Below are positions 1-11,596 of a stretch of DNA of 64,000 nt, one piece after another. The position numbers and the translations under genes were made by a program. Within the stretch, counting starts at the first letter, position 1, and each line of letters starts with the position of its first letter. The stretch is taken from assembly GCA_965644295.1 (NCBI GenBank), contig CBFFRP010000255.1, positions 186,001 to 250,000 of the forward strand. Reading direction: 5' to 3'. This DNA is from Paraphysomonas bandaiensis (lineage: Eukaryota > Chrysophyceae). Below the pieces are notes generated by a model. That model saw only the letters and a list, made by a program, of their open reading frames with translations, was not told the DNA's origin and did no database searches.

Positions 1-615
1 CATTTCTAATGTTTGTATATCCCAAAACTTTATCATCAATATAACTTCTTCCACAGGGAAGCGCATAGGAGCACATACATGTGAATAAGCTGATCAAGAA
101 GTTGTGATTCGTAAGAACGGAACGCTGATATTACAATTTTCTATCTTCGGGGATTGCGTATAGTCCCTAGTTAAGTTGATTGGGTAATGGCTTCATAGGA
201 AAGTATATTATGCACGCGCAGAATCAATTTTCGAAGCTTATTCTTGTAGCGTTATAATATTGAAAAAGGGTTTACTATTCGTTATTATTTGTTTGCAAGA
301 TTATCCAAAGTATTGTTTTATTGGGAGCTTGTTCAACAATCAACGTCATGAAGAGCATGAATACGATAGATGATAAAGTGTGTATGCAGTGGAACTAGTA
401 GGAACGAAGAAACGAAGATGCATAGTTGAGATCAGGGGGCGATAACAATATATTGCCAGCAAAAATAATAACACTATTTTCAAGACCAATAATCATTAGT
501 AAATATGTTGCAATTAATATCTGTATATTGGACGCTAAGAAGAAAAATTAGCTCGGTCGGTAGAAACTAGTTAGTAGAGGTTACAACATGATGACAGAAA
601 ACAATGAAAACCCAA
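1..615. other. Intergenic DNA, no gene seen
   Basis: No open frame of useful length and no recognisable RNA gene was seen on either strand. The right edge is the insertion point of the LTR element; the four bases CCAA at 612-615 recur directly after the right LTR. Confidence 0.6.
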
Positions 616-1196
616 TGTAGCAAAATTGGGTATGTCAAGTATGGGTGATTTAGGAGGTTGTTATGGCTGAAGAATAAGATGAAGTGATGTAGGTTGTAGT
701 ATGAAATGAGATGTAGATGGTAGTTATGATTAGATCAGAAGATACGAGTATTAAGGCCAGATATAGGGTTGGAGTGTACCGGAACTACCCGTACATACGG
801 ATGTAACGGACGGTCATGGTAACCCGTACAGTATTATGATGGTATACGTAGGTATTCTGTAGGATGATATAGGAGTAGATAGCAGGATGTTAAGGGATTT
901 CTATATGATTATTTCTGGAAGTAGAAAACTAGCTATTTATGGCTGGGAAACCACTTCTAGAATTAACTATGGGGATATAGGTAGAAGGATATGGAGTTTT
1001 AGATATAATAGTGAAAGTTGATATCGTAGTTGTTGAAAGTTAAGAAGTAGCGAAGTAAAGAGTAAGAAGAGGAAGTTAAGTGAAGAGTGTTGTGAGAAGA
1101 CTATCCTACCCCACATCACCTGTGCACATGGACAGGGATGATAAGACCAGCAATGTTAGTCATGATAGCGAGGCTCAATCACCCGTAGTCGTTACA
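616..1196 (+). repeat. 5' LTR (581 bp)
   Basis: It begins TGTAGCAAAATTGGG and ends in TACA, and it matches 4587-5167 base for base as far as read. Its last ~117 bases are open in frame with the internal ORF and contain an ATG at 1128. The U3/R/U5 borders cannot be set from sequence alone. Confidence 0.93.
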
Positions 1197-4100
1197 CTTG
1201 GTGGACAACGTGGGCTGGGTACAGTGGTTGAGAGTGATCAACTCAGCCATGCGTCACCCAGCGCACTATCGGCACGATCTCGGAGAGAGCCTTTGCCAGA
1301 AGAGGGAGACATTGAGAGTATCAGCCTATGCCATGAGGGAGAGGAGAGACAGGAGACTAAGGAGGAACTGCGGTCCCATGCACAGAAGGACCTATTGGAG
1401 CACGGGCTGAGGATGCAGAGTATGGATGACAGGAAAGGTGGAACCCAACCCAATTGGTCTGGAAGGTCTACAGAGCAGATAGAATGGATGCGTGATCCTA
1501 TTCTTGGAGGCAGAGACCTGGAGATGGGGGATAGGAGTAGTAGAGATGATATAAAGAGCTCGTGGAGGAGCACAGGAAGAGAAGAGAAGATTAAAAGGAG
1601 AGATGTTTACGCAAGAGCAGATGATGTGAGGGGCCCATCAGGAGGTCCTGGATATATTAGAAGAAAGGATTATGCAACAGATGAAGATGTAAGGGGCCCA
1701 TTAGGAGGTCCTGGAGATGATTATATGAAAGATGAAGATGTAAGGGGCCCATTAGGAGGTCCTGGAGATGATTATATGAAAGATGAAGATTTAAGGGGCC
1801 CATTAGGAGGTCCTGGATATGCCAGAAGAGATGATTATATGAAAGATGAAGATTTGAGGGGCCCATCAGGAGGTCCTGGATATAGTAAAAGAGAGGATTA
1901 TGTGAGAGAAGTGAATTTTAGGGACCTATCCAGAGGTCTTGGAGAAGAGATAGAAAAGCAGATGAGAGTACCTGAATGGCTGGTGGAGCCTAGTAGAGAA
2001 CGGAGTGTAAAAGGACAGATTGGGAGATTAAGTAGAAGTGTACAGAGTGAAAGAGAGTTGCATCGACTGTTGATGAAAGAATTAGAAATAGGAGTAGGGA
2101 ATGAAGGGTTGACTGCAGCGCACCGTCAGGCGTGTGAATATTGGCTCCGGAATCGAAGAAGACTATTGAGTGGTAGTATGGAGACGGGTATAAAGATGCT
2201 CAGCCAGCTGACTGAACTAAACCGAATAGGGGAGAGGATACAGTATGTGGAGGCTCAGCAAGAGGCGCTATTAGCTGCTAGGAAGGAGTTATCAGAGAAG
2301 GCAAGGATGTTGTGGATACAGAAAGGAGAGAGCATGTGTGATAGCAATAGAAGGACCTTAGACAGGATGCGTGTAATGGAGGAAGTTGATGAAACAGATA
2401 GTGATGACTGGGAGAACGACGCAGGAGTATATAGGAAGGGAGTTATGAGAGGGCCTTTATCAGGAATACAGACTATGACACGGGAAGAAGCAGAGACATG
2501 TGGATATAAGACATTCTGCCGCTGGTGTAATATGGTGGGAAAGGAGTACAAGAGTAGTCTGGATCGGCAGTTAGAGGAAAAGTGTCAGAGTTTTCTGAGG
2601 ACTCGGAATGTTGCGCAGCATGTGTTTGACTTGTTGGGGAAGATACCCATACCTCGATGGATGAGGATGGAGACCGCAGGAAAGCTGAGATTCCAACCTA
2701 TAGACTTTGATGCTTTAGGACGCTCAACAGGAATGGTGAAGAGAGTGGATTGTGTCCAGTTCTTTGATAGTCTTTATGCAGCAGCGCATACTGCGAATAT
2801 GTCACCCATGAGAATATTAGCGGAGATAAGAGGAGGAACAGTATTCAAAGGAGAGTTAGCTGAAGAGGTAAGATGGAGAATGGCATCAGGTGACTTCGAA
2901 ATGGACATAGATAGGAACAGACGAGCAGAGGATACCCCTGAGACGGATGTTGTGGCATGGGGATATGCACTGTATCAGTTCTCCATATTGTTTACAGAAG
3001 CCTTCGGGGTAAAGATGGATCCTGCAGTATTAATGATGGAGATCGATAGGTTCGAGTTATCCGACGAATCACCACAGGCGTTTGAGAAGTCTCTGATGGA
3101 GTTAAGATATTTAATTACTCAAGCGGGAGTAACTGAGCCAGAGAGAGAGTTATATCACAAGTTCAAGGTGAAGACTATAGATATGCCACGAGTAGGTAAA
3201 AGAGTAGCAGATGAAGTGGAGAGCATTATCCAAATAAAGCAGTGTATGGGAGTGAGGAACGTGCAATATGATCGGAACTTTTTAGTGTCTACTGTTGCAC
3301 AGATTGTACCTCGGATAGTGGATCAAGACAGTCTTAACAGTAAGAATGAGAAGGTGGTAAGGTCGCATGGAGTGTATGCGGGAAGATCAGCTCCAGAAAA
3401 GTGTGAACGAAGGATAGATGGACTAGATAGAAGTTCCCGACCATGGAAGTTCCTTAAGTGTGAGACATGTGGGTTTAAACACTATATGAACCGTTTTTGT
3501 CCATTTAGAGATGATAGGAAGAAAGATGATGGGACATATATGAAATGTGCGGAGTTTAACGGATATAAGCCATGGAGATTTGCTAAGTTTGAGGCGAAGA
3601 CTTTAGAGAAGATATTTGAGGTCATGAAGCAGAATAGCAAGGCGTGGCAAGAACTTGGAGATGTGTTGAAAAGAAAATTCGTACAAATGGTAGCCGATGC
3701 GAAAGAAGAGCAGGTGAAAAGTATGAGGAATGTCTTACATCATGTGCGGACCGTAGGAGAGCCGACCAAGGAAAGGGTAGAGGAGGAAACCAGAGGATTA
3801 GAGACGGTGAAGTCAGAAGATGGAAACCAGCAAGTGTCTAATAGAAAAGTCAGTGGGGCACATACGATGACGTCACCGGCACAACATGATGATAAGAAGA
3901 AAAGGATGGATACTTTAACTTGGTGGTGTGGAGAAGCGATTGTAAGAGGAGAGACAATACCGATGGCAATTCATGTGGATGGTGGATCAGAAGGAGCATT
4001 CATGCATGAAGGGCTAGCAGAGGAAATGGGTTTAGAAGTTCATGAGTATCCAAGGGATCAACAATACCTGGTGATGGGAGCTACAGGACAAGGAAGATGT

Positions 4101-4496
4101 CCGGAACGAGTGACAAAGTATGTATATCTATGTATGCGGATAGACGGAGTGGAGTATTATGGTGAAATGTTGGGAGAATTGAAGACTGGACATCCGATAC
4201 AGAGTATATGGAAGTGTAAGTTTGATCTGATACCTAATATGACGGCGTCATGCTTATGGGGAGGAGCGGAAGTGAAGGAGTTGAAAGAGCATCGTGCTTT
4301 TGTGGTGAGAACACCAGAGGGTATACCTGTTGTCATGAAAGGAAAGTCATACGCAGAAACAACGAAATGGATGGCTAAGACGAGACATCGGGTAGCAGAA
4401 CATCCAGTGTATCAAGGTAATATCACGGAAGAACGGAGGGTCAATACTGTGTGGAAGACAAGACAATGCCCTAACCAGTATTGTGTAAGACAATGA
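1128..4496 (+). CDS. Gag-protease polyprotein of the LTR element
   Basis: The frame is open from a GTG at 1080; the first in-frame ATG is at 1128, still inside the left LTR, and the next clear ATG after the LTR is at 1413. The frame gives up to about 1,120 aa. Near residues 180-280 there are five imperfect repeats with the core RGPxGGPG. A Gag-like helical region follows. Around residue 800 lies a zinc-knuckle-like segment (CETCGFKHYMNRFCP), which is not a clean CCHC knuckle. Near residue 965 the motif HVDGGSEGAFMHEG resembles the active-site D-S/T-G loop of retropepsins, with DGG in place of D-S/T-G. Nothing polymerase-like follows. Calling it Gag rests on position and motifs, and the true start codon is uncertain. 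Confidence 0.75.
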   Translation: MDRDDKTSNVSHDSEAQSPVVVTLGGQRGLGTVVESDQLSHASPSALSARSRREPLPEEGDIESISLCHEGEERQETKEELRSHAQKDLLEHGLRMQSMDDRKGGTQPNWSGRSTEQIEWMRDPILGGRDLEMGDRSSRDDIKSSWRSTGREEKIKRRDVYARADDVRGPSGGPGYIRRKDYATDEDVRGPLGGPGDDYMKDEDVRGPLGGPGDDYMKDEDLRGPLGGPGYARRDDYMKDEDLRGPSGGPGYSKREDYVREVNFRDLSRGLGEEIEKQMRVPEWLVEPSRERSVKGQIGRLSRSVQSERELHRLLMKELEIGVGNEGLTAAHRQACEYWLRNRRRLLSGSMETGIKMLSQLTELNRIGERIQYVEAQQEALLAARKELSEKARMLWIQKGESMCDSNRRTLDRMRVMEEVDETDSDDWENDAGVYRKGVMRGPLSGIQTMTREEAETCGYKTFCRWCNMVGKEYKSSLDRQLEEKCQSFLRTRNVAQHVFDLLGKIPIPRWMRMETAGKLRFQPIDFDALGRSTGMVKRVDCVQFFDSLYAAAHTANMSPMRILAEIRGGTVFKGELAEEVRWRMASGDFEMDIDRNRRAEDTPETDVVAWGYALYQFSILFTEAFGVKMDPAVLMMEIDRFELSDESPQAFEKSLMELRYLITQAGVTEPERELYHKFKVKTIDMPRVGKRVADEVESIIQIKQCMGVRNVQYDRNFLVSTVAQIVPRIVDQDSLNSKNEKVVRSHGVYAGRSAPEKCERRIDGLDRSSRPWKFLKCETCGFKHYMNRFCPFRDDRKKDDGTYMKCAEFNGYKPWRFAKFEAKTLEKIFEVMKQNSKAWQELGDVLKRKFVQMVADAKEEQVKSMRNVLHHVRTVGEPTKERVEEETRGLETVKSEDGNQQVSNRKVSGAHTMTSPAQHDDKKKRMDTLTWWCGEAIVRGETIPMAIHVDGGSEGAFMHEGLAEEMGLEVHEYPRDQQYLVMGATGQGRCPERVTKYVYLCMRIDGVEYYGEMLGELKTGHPIQSIWKCKFDLIPNMTASCLWGGAEVKELKEHRAFVVRTPEGIPVVMKGKSYAETTKWMAKTRHRVAEHPVYQGNITEERRVNTVWKTRQCPNQYCVRQ
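1199..1216 (+). promoter_or_regulatory. Candidate primer-binding site
   Basis: TGGTGGACAACGTGGG begins two bases after the left LTR, where retroelements pair with the CCA end of a tRNA. The priming tRNA could not be named. The site lies inside the open reading frame. Confidence 0.5.
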
Positions 4497-4574
4497 TACA
4501 AGATGAATCTGTGAGAGTTCATGTAGTCAATATGAAGCCAGATCGTTATGTTGTTGGACCTATTCAGGTCTTGG

Positions 4575-4586
4575 ATTAGGGGGAAG
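4575..4586 (+). promoter_or_regulatory. Polypurine tract
   Basis: ATTAGGGGGAAG abuts the start of the right LTR, the expected place for plus-strand priming. Confidence 0.7.
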
Positions 4587-5167
4587 TGTAGCAAAATTGG
4601 GTATGTCAAGTATGGGTGATTTAGGAGGTTGTTATGGCTGAAGAATAAGATGAAGTGATGTAGGTTGTAGTATGAAATGAGATGTAGATGGTAGTTATGA
4701 TTAGATCAGAAGATACGAGTATTAAGGCCAGATATAGGGTTGGAGTGTACCGGAACTACCCGTACATACGGATGTAACGGACGGTCATGGTAACCCGTAC
4801 AGTATTATGATGGTATACGTAGGTATTCTGTAGGATGATATAGGAGTAGATAGCAGGATGTTAAGGGATTTCTATATGATTATTTCTGGAAGTAGAAAAC
4901 TAGCTATTTATGGCTGGGAAACCACTTCTAGAATTAACTATGGGGATATAGGTAGAAGGATATGGAGTTTTAGATATAATAGTGAAAGTTGATATCGTAG
5001 TTGTTGAAAGTTAAGAAGTAGCGAAGTAAAGAGTAAGAAGAGGAAGTTAAGTGAAGAGTGTTGTGAGAAGACTATCCTACCCCACATCACCTGTGCACAT
5101 GGACAGGGATGATAAGACCAGCAATGTTAGTCATGATAGCGAGGCTCAATCACCCGTAGTCGTTACA
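4587..5167 (+). repeat. 3' LTR (581 bp)
   Basis: Direct repeat of 616-1196. It is followed by CCAAG, which matches the CCAA on the left side of the element. Confidence 0.93.
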
Positions 5168-5171
5168 CCAA

Positions 5172-6109
5172 GAACAGTGTAGCAGGTAATATTCTAAGTA
5201 TTTAAACTCTTCGTCACTGTCATCCTTGTGTGCAATAAGTAAGAGATGAGGTGACTGTCATATAGTTTGGTGTTGTGACCGACATGGGCAGATATGGCGA
5301 TCATTCTACTCGATTTTGCTTGTTGAGAGTTGATAGTTTACACTGACATGCTCTTTTACAGATCATAAGGAAAATTTATTCGGGCAGTCCTTAGTTGCAC
5401 GAGGAGGACAGTATACTTTTAACTTTTAACAGTTTGGAGTTTACTATTTGGTGAATAGCTTGACAGGTCAATGTACAAATGCTAAAATCGAACATGAATA
5501 GCGTTCTTCGTTGAGTTGCAAGTAATTACCAGAATTGTTCAATAGATGAGTTATTATGTGGTAGTTATGATCAATCAAATCTATTTTCAAAGACACAAAT
5601 CATGAGAAATATATATTTTAATATATTGCAATATAGCAAAGCCAAATTTTGCTTAAAAAGTAATATATATATTGTAGCAAGCAAAATAATATATATTGCA
5701 ATCCTATATATTTTTACCTGATCCTGGTTGAGATAGAGCTAGTTTTACTTGTAAATGCTGCTGCAAATGATTCAAAAAATAATATTCTGTAATTGATTTT
5801 CAACTAATTGTCAATTATAATTGCAATAATAGTGATATTATTATTATTCGGACAGCATCATACTTGCAATAATTATAATTGACTTCAGCTCTTGCTTTCA
5901 ATTAATTTATTAAAATATATATATATCATCAATTGACAGTGGCAAGTCAAGTATTGTTATAAAACAGTATCTCTCTTGATGTGTTTGTCTCACATAATAA
6001 TTCATTTAATTGATAGGATCGGAAAAGGATCAAATATAAATATTTTTCTCGCAGTCGATGGTCAAAAACCTGGTAAAGCGGTCAAAATCTCCTGGTAAAA
6101 TTTCGATAG
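5172..6109. other. AT-rich intergenic DNA
   Basis: No supported gene. Around 5590-5950 it is dominated by ATATAT and TAATAATTG-type runs. Confidence 0.6.
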
Positions 6110-6605
6110 GTTTATTATGCGTTAAAATAAATCAGTAGGTGTGAAGAGAACTAGTGTATCAAAACAATTTAACTGTCTAGTACTTAACTCTGATTTCCTA
6201 CTATATTTTAACAGCACTACGAAAGCTGCTTGAGCGTCACCGCAAGCAGCAAGGTGCAACCTTTCGCTTTCTGTCCTTACGGTGAACTAGCTTGCTTACG
6301 GTGAATAAACAGGCAGCTCAATACCCCAAATGCCTGTTTATTCGTCAAATCTTCAAAAAAACATGTACACAAGTGATACTAACTAGTGTGGGAAGAACAA
6401 TAGCTGCTAACTATATATGCGGCTGACATGAGTTTCCCGGAAAAATAAATCCGATACTTATTACCCAGAACACCGCGAAAAGGTAAGAGCAAGTAAAATA
6501 CGTAGTGATTGGGTTATTATTACTAGACGTTTATGAGTCAGGAATAACTTCTAACTAACTAGTGCTTATCTCTGATATATATCCTACTTTTTTAACGCTG
6601 GAATG
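6110..6605 (+). repeat. Dispersed repeat, degenerate copy
   Basis: It shares the core GAAAGCTGCTTG-GCGTC-CCGCAAGCA-CAAGGTGCAACC (6220-6260), CAGGCAGC-CAATACCCC and CCAGAACACCGCGAAAAGG with copies at 13905-14385, 20690-21165 and 58005-58510. A further head fragment lies at 6520-6605. No coding capacity is seen. Confidence 0.65.
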
Positions 6606-6974
6606 AAATGACAATTGGGCAAGCTATATGTTGGCAGCTAATGTATAGTTCCTTGTTAGTTTAGTGCCAATTAATTTGGCAAGTAATACGTAGATACGTG
6701 TAGTAAATGAATAAAGAATTGATCTTAGTAATAGTAAACAATGTTGTTATTATATTTGTGTGTAAGTAATGAACATATTATTATTAGAGTGAGAATTATG
6801 AATAACAATATAAAAAATAACAACATATGTACAACGGAATAGTTAGAAGTGTAACTGATAATGACGACGTTATTATGACGATCATGATCTTCAACAGATA
6901 CTCTCTCTAATTCAGTTCATGATATATTTCATTGAACATTATTACTCACAGATACAATCTTTTATTGAGCTGAA

Positions 6975-7200
6975 TCCTAATAGAATGCGTTATTATTAGC
7001 AATAAGCGATTAGCATTTAAGAGTCTGGACTAACTTAGCATTGCTATTTAAATAAGTGGTTCTTAACTCTGATATCCTGCTGTTTAGCGCTACGAAAGCT
7101 GCTTGTGCGTCAACCTGCAAATAATAATTGCAGTTATAGTTCACTACAATCTGTGTCGTTTAATTGACAATCGTTACGCAGCCCTGCTACATGGGCAGTG
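6975..7200 (+). repeat. Fragment of dispersed repeat plus MITE-like end
   Basis: The head of the dispersed repeat (ATTAGCATTTAAGAGTCTGG, then TACGAAAGCTGCTTGTGCGTC) runs into ATAATAATTGCAG and ends CGTTACGCAGCCCTG. That end resembles the MITE-like elements at 30131-30818 and 43176-43273, so this is probably one repeat nested in or abutting another. Confidence 0.5.
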
Positions 7201-7379
7201 TTGTTGTCATCGATATATATTGCATTTGCCAGGATGAATCATTGATAAATTCAGCATTGAAAACACTTTCACAATGTCAACATTAACACTGCACCAGTAT
7301 CGATTTTATTAAATTTGATATATCAAATCACACCACAACTAATGAATACTATATTCAATAACAAAGAAGATAACATCAA

Positions 7380-10300
7380 CTACTCCCATATGACATAATT
7401 AGGGTCAGGAGATGTCGGGAAGTATTGATTATCATCGTCTCCATAAATGCCAGTTTGACAATTAACTTCGGTAATCTCCTTCTGACGAACAATTGCAAGC
7501 AACCAACCCCAATACTTCGCATTCAATGCTGTTCTACCCGAGCACCCGCATCGGATTAATTTTCTCAAGACAGGCATGTCACCTATACTGGCGGCAATCA
7601 TCGCTGGCGTTTTGCTATCTTGGTTTTCCTTTTCTAACATAAGCTGCTCGTCATGCGCATTCAAAACAACATCGACGACGGAAAGACTTCCACTTGCCGC
7701 CGCAAAATGTACTGATGTATTACTGCACTGGTCTACAAAGGCATTTGGGTCAGCACCTTTCCGAAACAAGTAGGTTAAAACGGCAGCATTCTTAGCCCTT
7801 ATTGCCCATCCCATGATATTGATACCCTGGTAGAATACATGTAGTAAAGCGTCAATAGAGTTTCCTTGAACACTGGGACAATAACGTATCAGAGAGGTCA
7901 TGCCATTTCCATCCAGCACGCTAGCCAATGGCTTGTTACTTTTTCCAAAATACAAACAGCTCAGCACTATATTTGGAATATAAGAAAACTTACACAATGG
8001 TGCTATTACTACAGCTTACCTAGCCGCCAACAGTCTTCGGAATCTAGCTGATCGGGAAGCATGTTTAATATAGTGAGTTTATTCTCATACGCAAGCATAT
8101 CAGCCACTTCTAAATCTTTTGCTACACTCTCGGGCTTCGAATTGGCCAAATCATGCTGTACCTCCGAGTTGTACTTCTTAAACGCATCTGCAGAATTATC
8201 GATGTTTCTACAAACGGATGAGAACAATTTACAACCCGAGCGTAGCAAGTGTTTGATCACATCCGCCTCAATATCCGTTTTAATAAATCCATCTGAAGAA
8301 ATAGAAGACGCAAATATGTAATGCCACAACGCATTCTTCCCTGTGTTGTCCTTATCTGTGACGTCTGCGCCTAAATTTAACAGTTCACGTATTTTGTGCG
8401 CACTGCCGTATTTGCAGGCCACAAGAAAAGGCGTGAGGCCCTCCACATCTCTTGTCTGCAATGCAGTATCCATGTGCTGATCTGCAAGCAATTCAAAAGA
8501 CAAACTACTTCCGTGTCGAGCAGCTATATGCAGCACAGTTTGACCATACTCATCCCTTTCTGCAATCAAGGACGGAGATATCTTGGCGGAATCTGGCCCT
8601 TTTCTCCCAGCAGACAGAACATACGGTACGACATCTGATGCAGTGCACTCCGCTGCATAATGTAACGCATTTCTTCCCTTCACATCTCTAACCGAAAAAT
8701 CTGTGCCTTTCTTGATTAGCAAATCTATCATACTGGTGTTTCCTTTTCTGCAGGCAGCCATTACCGCTGTCGTACCTGTCTCCTCTGGAACCCAAGACAG
8801 ATCAAAACCCGCATCTAGAACAACATTCATGCAATCAACACTGTTCTCGTCTGCAAGCTTCACAACGCTAGATACATCATTTGGGGACCAGCCTATCTCG
8901 TCACCAATTGTCCAGGATGTCGCATTGATAAAGGTTGCTATCAACGCCAACAACTCAGTCCTACCAGATAACGCTGCTAGGAGGTAGCAGTCTTTTCCAT
9001 CGCAGTCTTTAGTAAGAAGTAGATTGCAACGATCTTGATTATTGGAGCATAATATAGTGGGGTATTCTTCGGCCAGACCCAGCAACGTTTTGACAACAAT
9101 AAGGCTGTCAGAGCAACATGCCTTGTGAAGCGCAGTTTGTCCCATTTCATCCAGAATGTCGGCTTTTGCACCATTCTTGAGAAGAAATTGCACGATCTCG
9201 AGGTTACCTGCGAAAGACGCTGCATGTAGCGCAGTGGCGTCAGTTAGAGGGTGCTTTGCGTTCACTTTTTCGGGTTCTTTCTCCAATACAGAACGGACAT
9301 ATTTTACATCCTTGGACTCTGCTGCTGCGATGAGAATGACGGCAATATCTTCTTCTGTACACTCCAACTGCACCGATGATGTGAGGAAGGTGCCACCGTC
9401 TTTGGCAGAGAGTGACGCCGAGGCATTGAGAAGGTATATCACGACATCCATATGGCCATTCTGCGCAGCCGCAGCGACCACACTTTCTCCCGTAGCGTTG
9501 ACATGGTTAATATCATAACCCCACTGGAGACACTTCCTGACAATATCCATGTGTCCATGCCGAGCTGCAGTGGATAGGACAGTATCTCCAATATCATCAG
9601 TGTCGGTCTTAACGTCCCTCAACTCACACTCGTGATGATAAAGGGAATCTACAGCTGAGGCATTGCCTTTCCGCGCCTGGACGAAAATGTCTATGCTATC
9701 AGCCAGGTCCTGCGCTTGCTTTTCCTCTTCCAAGGCGGCCTTCGCTTGCTCGTCTTTCTCGCGTGCTAATTTCTTCACCTCAACTTCATTTCGCAAACGG
9801 GAAACACGGCATATACTGAGAAATTTTCGTACTAGAGACTGGATTTTAGTAACAGATCGGAAGACCTTTAAATACATAAATCGGAGTCGTATGCGTTTCA
9901 CTCGAGATCGTGCTACTTTCCCACGAATAATACGCTGCATGGCTCTAGCGCCCCGATAAAGTTTAATTCGCTCCACACCAGCAAGGAAAATCATGAATGA
10001 TTTCCTAGTCTTGCGACCTCGGAATGCACACTGAATCATGCGTGCAGCAAGCCAGTGCAGTTTAAATAATCTCTTTCGCATTGCCCGTCTAGCTAACAAG
10101 GAGCGATATGCCGATTGCATAAGCAGAGCTGCGTGGTACTTTTTGAACAATAGATTCCGCTCCAACTTTACTTTCACTTTCTGGACTGCTGTTCTGCACC
10201 GAACCATGCACTGTATTCGTATGGCGCTCCGGTGCATTATCTGTTTGCGAACCTCGAACCGGCGACGTCGAAGCAGAGCACGACTGATGTAACACCGAAA

Positions 10301-10977
10301 AGCACATTGAATGATTTTAGCCGAAAGTGTTCGTTTGGATGTGTACTGGCTTCTATGCTCGCTAAGAGTTTTGAATGTTAGGCCCTTGTTCTCTAAACAC
10401 GATCGCAAGAGACTTCGTATGCGAATATGCATCTGGCTAGTGTACATAATAAACTGCATGTTGCAGCGCACCCAATGGCCTCTAAATATCCGCTGAATAA
10501 TAATTGCAGATATATTTTCCATTGTTGTCCTCTGGTTGCGAGACTTGCGAAGGCGTGTCATGAAAGCATTTCGCTCAGCCTTCAGAATGTCACTACAGAG
10601 TCTGCGGCTTCGGCTGTTGCTGTCTGTAGCCCCATCTTCAAGAGGACTCACATATAAATTAAGCCCGGGCTTTTTTCCTGGTGCTTTTATTCTGGATAAA
10701 TGTTACATAAACCTTTCCTAACAAAACTCACTTACTTTCTCATTTCACTGTTATACATCTTGATGTCCTTCATGTTGCCATTCTTTATCGGGACTGTAGT
10801 AGTGACTGTAGATATGACATCACAACCCGTGCTGCGATGCGTCCACGTCCACACACATGATGTCGAATGAGAGCTACGACGCACATTGACTATGGATCTC
10901 TGCTTTTCCGCATTGAGTTGATTGATATAGTTTCGGCGGCCGATTTCATCGTCAAAACTCTCTTGATGTATCTCCAT
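7380..10977 (-). CDS. IQ-motif and ankyrin-repeat protein
   Basis: Three exons give 1,166 aa: complement(7380..7966, 8020..10691, 10736..10977). The 5' exon was found through an in-frame splice (donor at 10735, acceptor at 10692), and ATG 10977 was preferred to an upstream GTG. Residues about 135-370 hold seven IQ motifs, such as IIIQRIFRGHWVR and KIQSLVRKFL, which in known families bind calmodulin or myosin light chains. A charged helical stretch (about 380-410) follows. The rest is ankyrin repeats with cores such as TALHAASFAGNLEIVQFLL and NALHYAAE. No signal peptide or membrane segment is seen. The likely role is a cytosolic Ca2+/calmodulin-responsive scaffold (inference); no specific orthologue is recognised. 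Confidence 0.85.
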
Positions 10978-11596
10978 TCCAATCACAGTTACTGATTCTA
11001 TAAGATGTACATGTCAAATGATTCCTTCCACTATCTCACTGTGACGATGAAGGCGATGGGAGTTACTGGTATAGCATGATCTCTTCTTCGGCTCTCAGAG
11101 TATTCATATCGACGCCACTGCCATGTCTACACACCCATCCATACATAAGCTCATGCATACCACACCTGCGTACACAAAAACACATCGTGTCGAAACCGTC
11201 GCATATCTTATCCCCAATGTGGGATAAAATCAAACGTTTCAGTGTCGTAAACTGAAAAAAACACTTATCCCACTCAACTGTATACTACGTATACCGGTAT
11301 ACGGTATAGTGTGATATCCAGAAGGTCTGCTCCTGTGTATCTCTTGTACAGCCGGTTATCGGTATACTTCGTACGGATGTACATCAGAGTGCTGCAGCTG
11401 CTCTACGTATATACATCACTCTGAAGGATACGATATGCCCCAATAGTTCCTACTATACTACGTATACCCATCATGCTACAGTATACTCTAGTCATGTAGC
11501 ATGGAGGTGTATAGTGCAGCAGTCCACTACACCTCTGCAAGTAATCACACAACCATTATCACATCCCAGTAGCAGAACCCCCTCCCCCCAACGACA
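10978..11596. promoter_or_regulatory. Divergent intergenic spacer
   Basis: This spacer separates the start of the IQ/ankyrin gene (-) from the BAR-SH3 gene (+), so both promoters should lie here. It is rich in GTATAC-type words (ACTACGTATACCGGTATACG near 11284-11304; TACTACGTATACCC near 11456). No ORF was accepted. Confidence 0.45.

Larger units (their letters stand above)
616..5167 (+). mobile_element. Non-autonomous LTR retrotransposon (Gag-protease only)
   Basis: Two directly repeated 581-bp LTRs (616-1196 and 4587-5167) both start TG and end CA and appear identical over their whole length. A 4-bp direct repeat, CCAA, flanks the element (612-615 and 5168-5171) and fits a target-site duplication. 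A candidate primer-binding site starts with TGG at 1199, two bases after the left LTR. A purine tract (about 4577-4586) directly precedes the right LTR. The 3.4-kb interior carries one ORF with Gag-like and aspartic-protease-like parts. No reverse transcriptase, RNase H or integrase frame exists, so mobility would need enzymes in trans. LTR identity and an intact ORF imply a recent insertion. The structure resembles plant TR-GAG elements (established class); the assignment here is inference. Confidence 0.9.
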
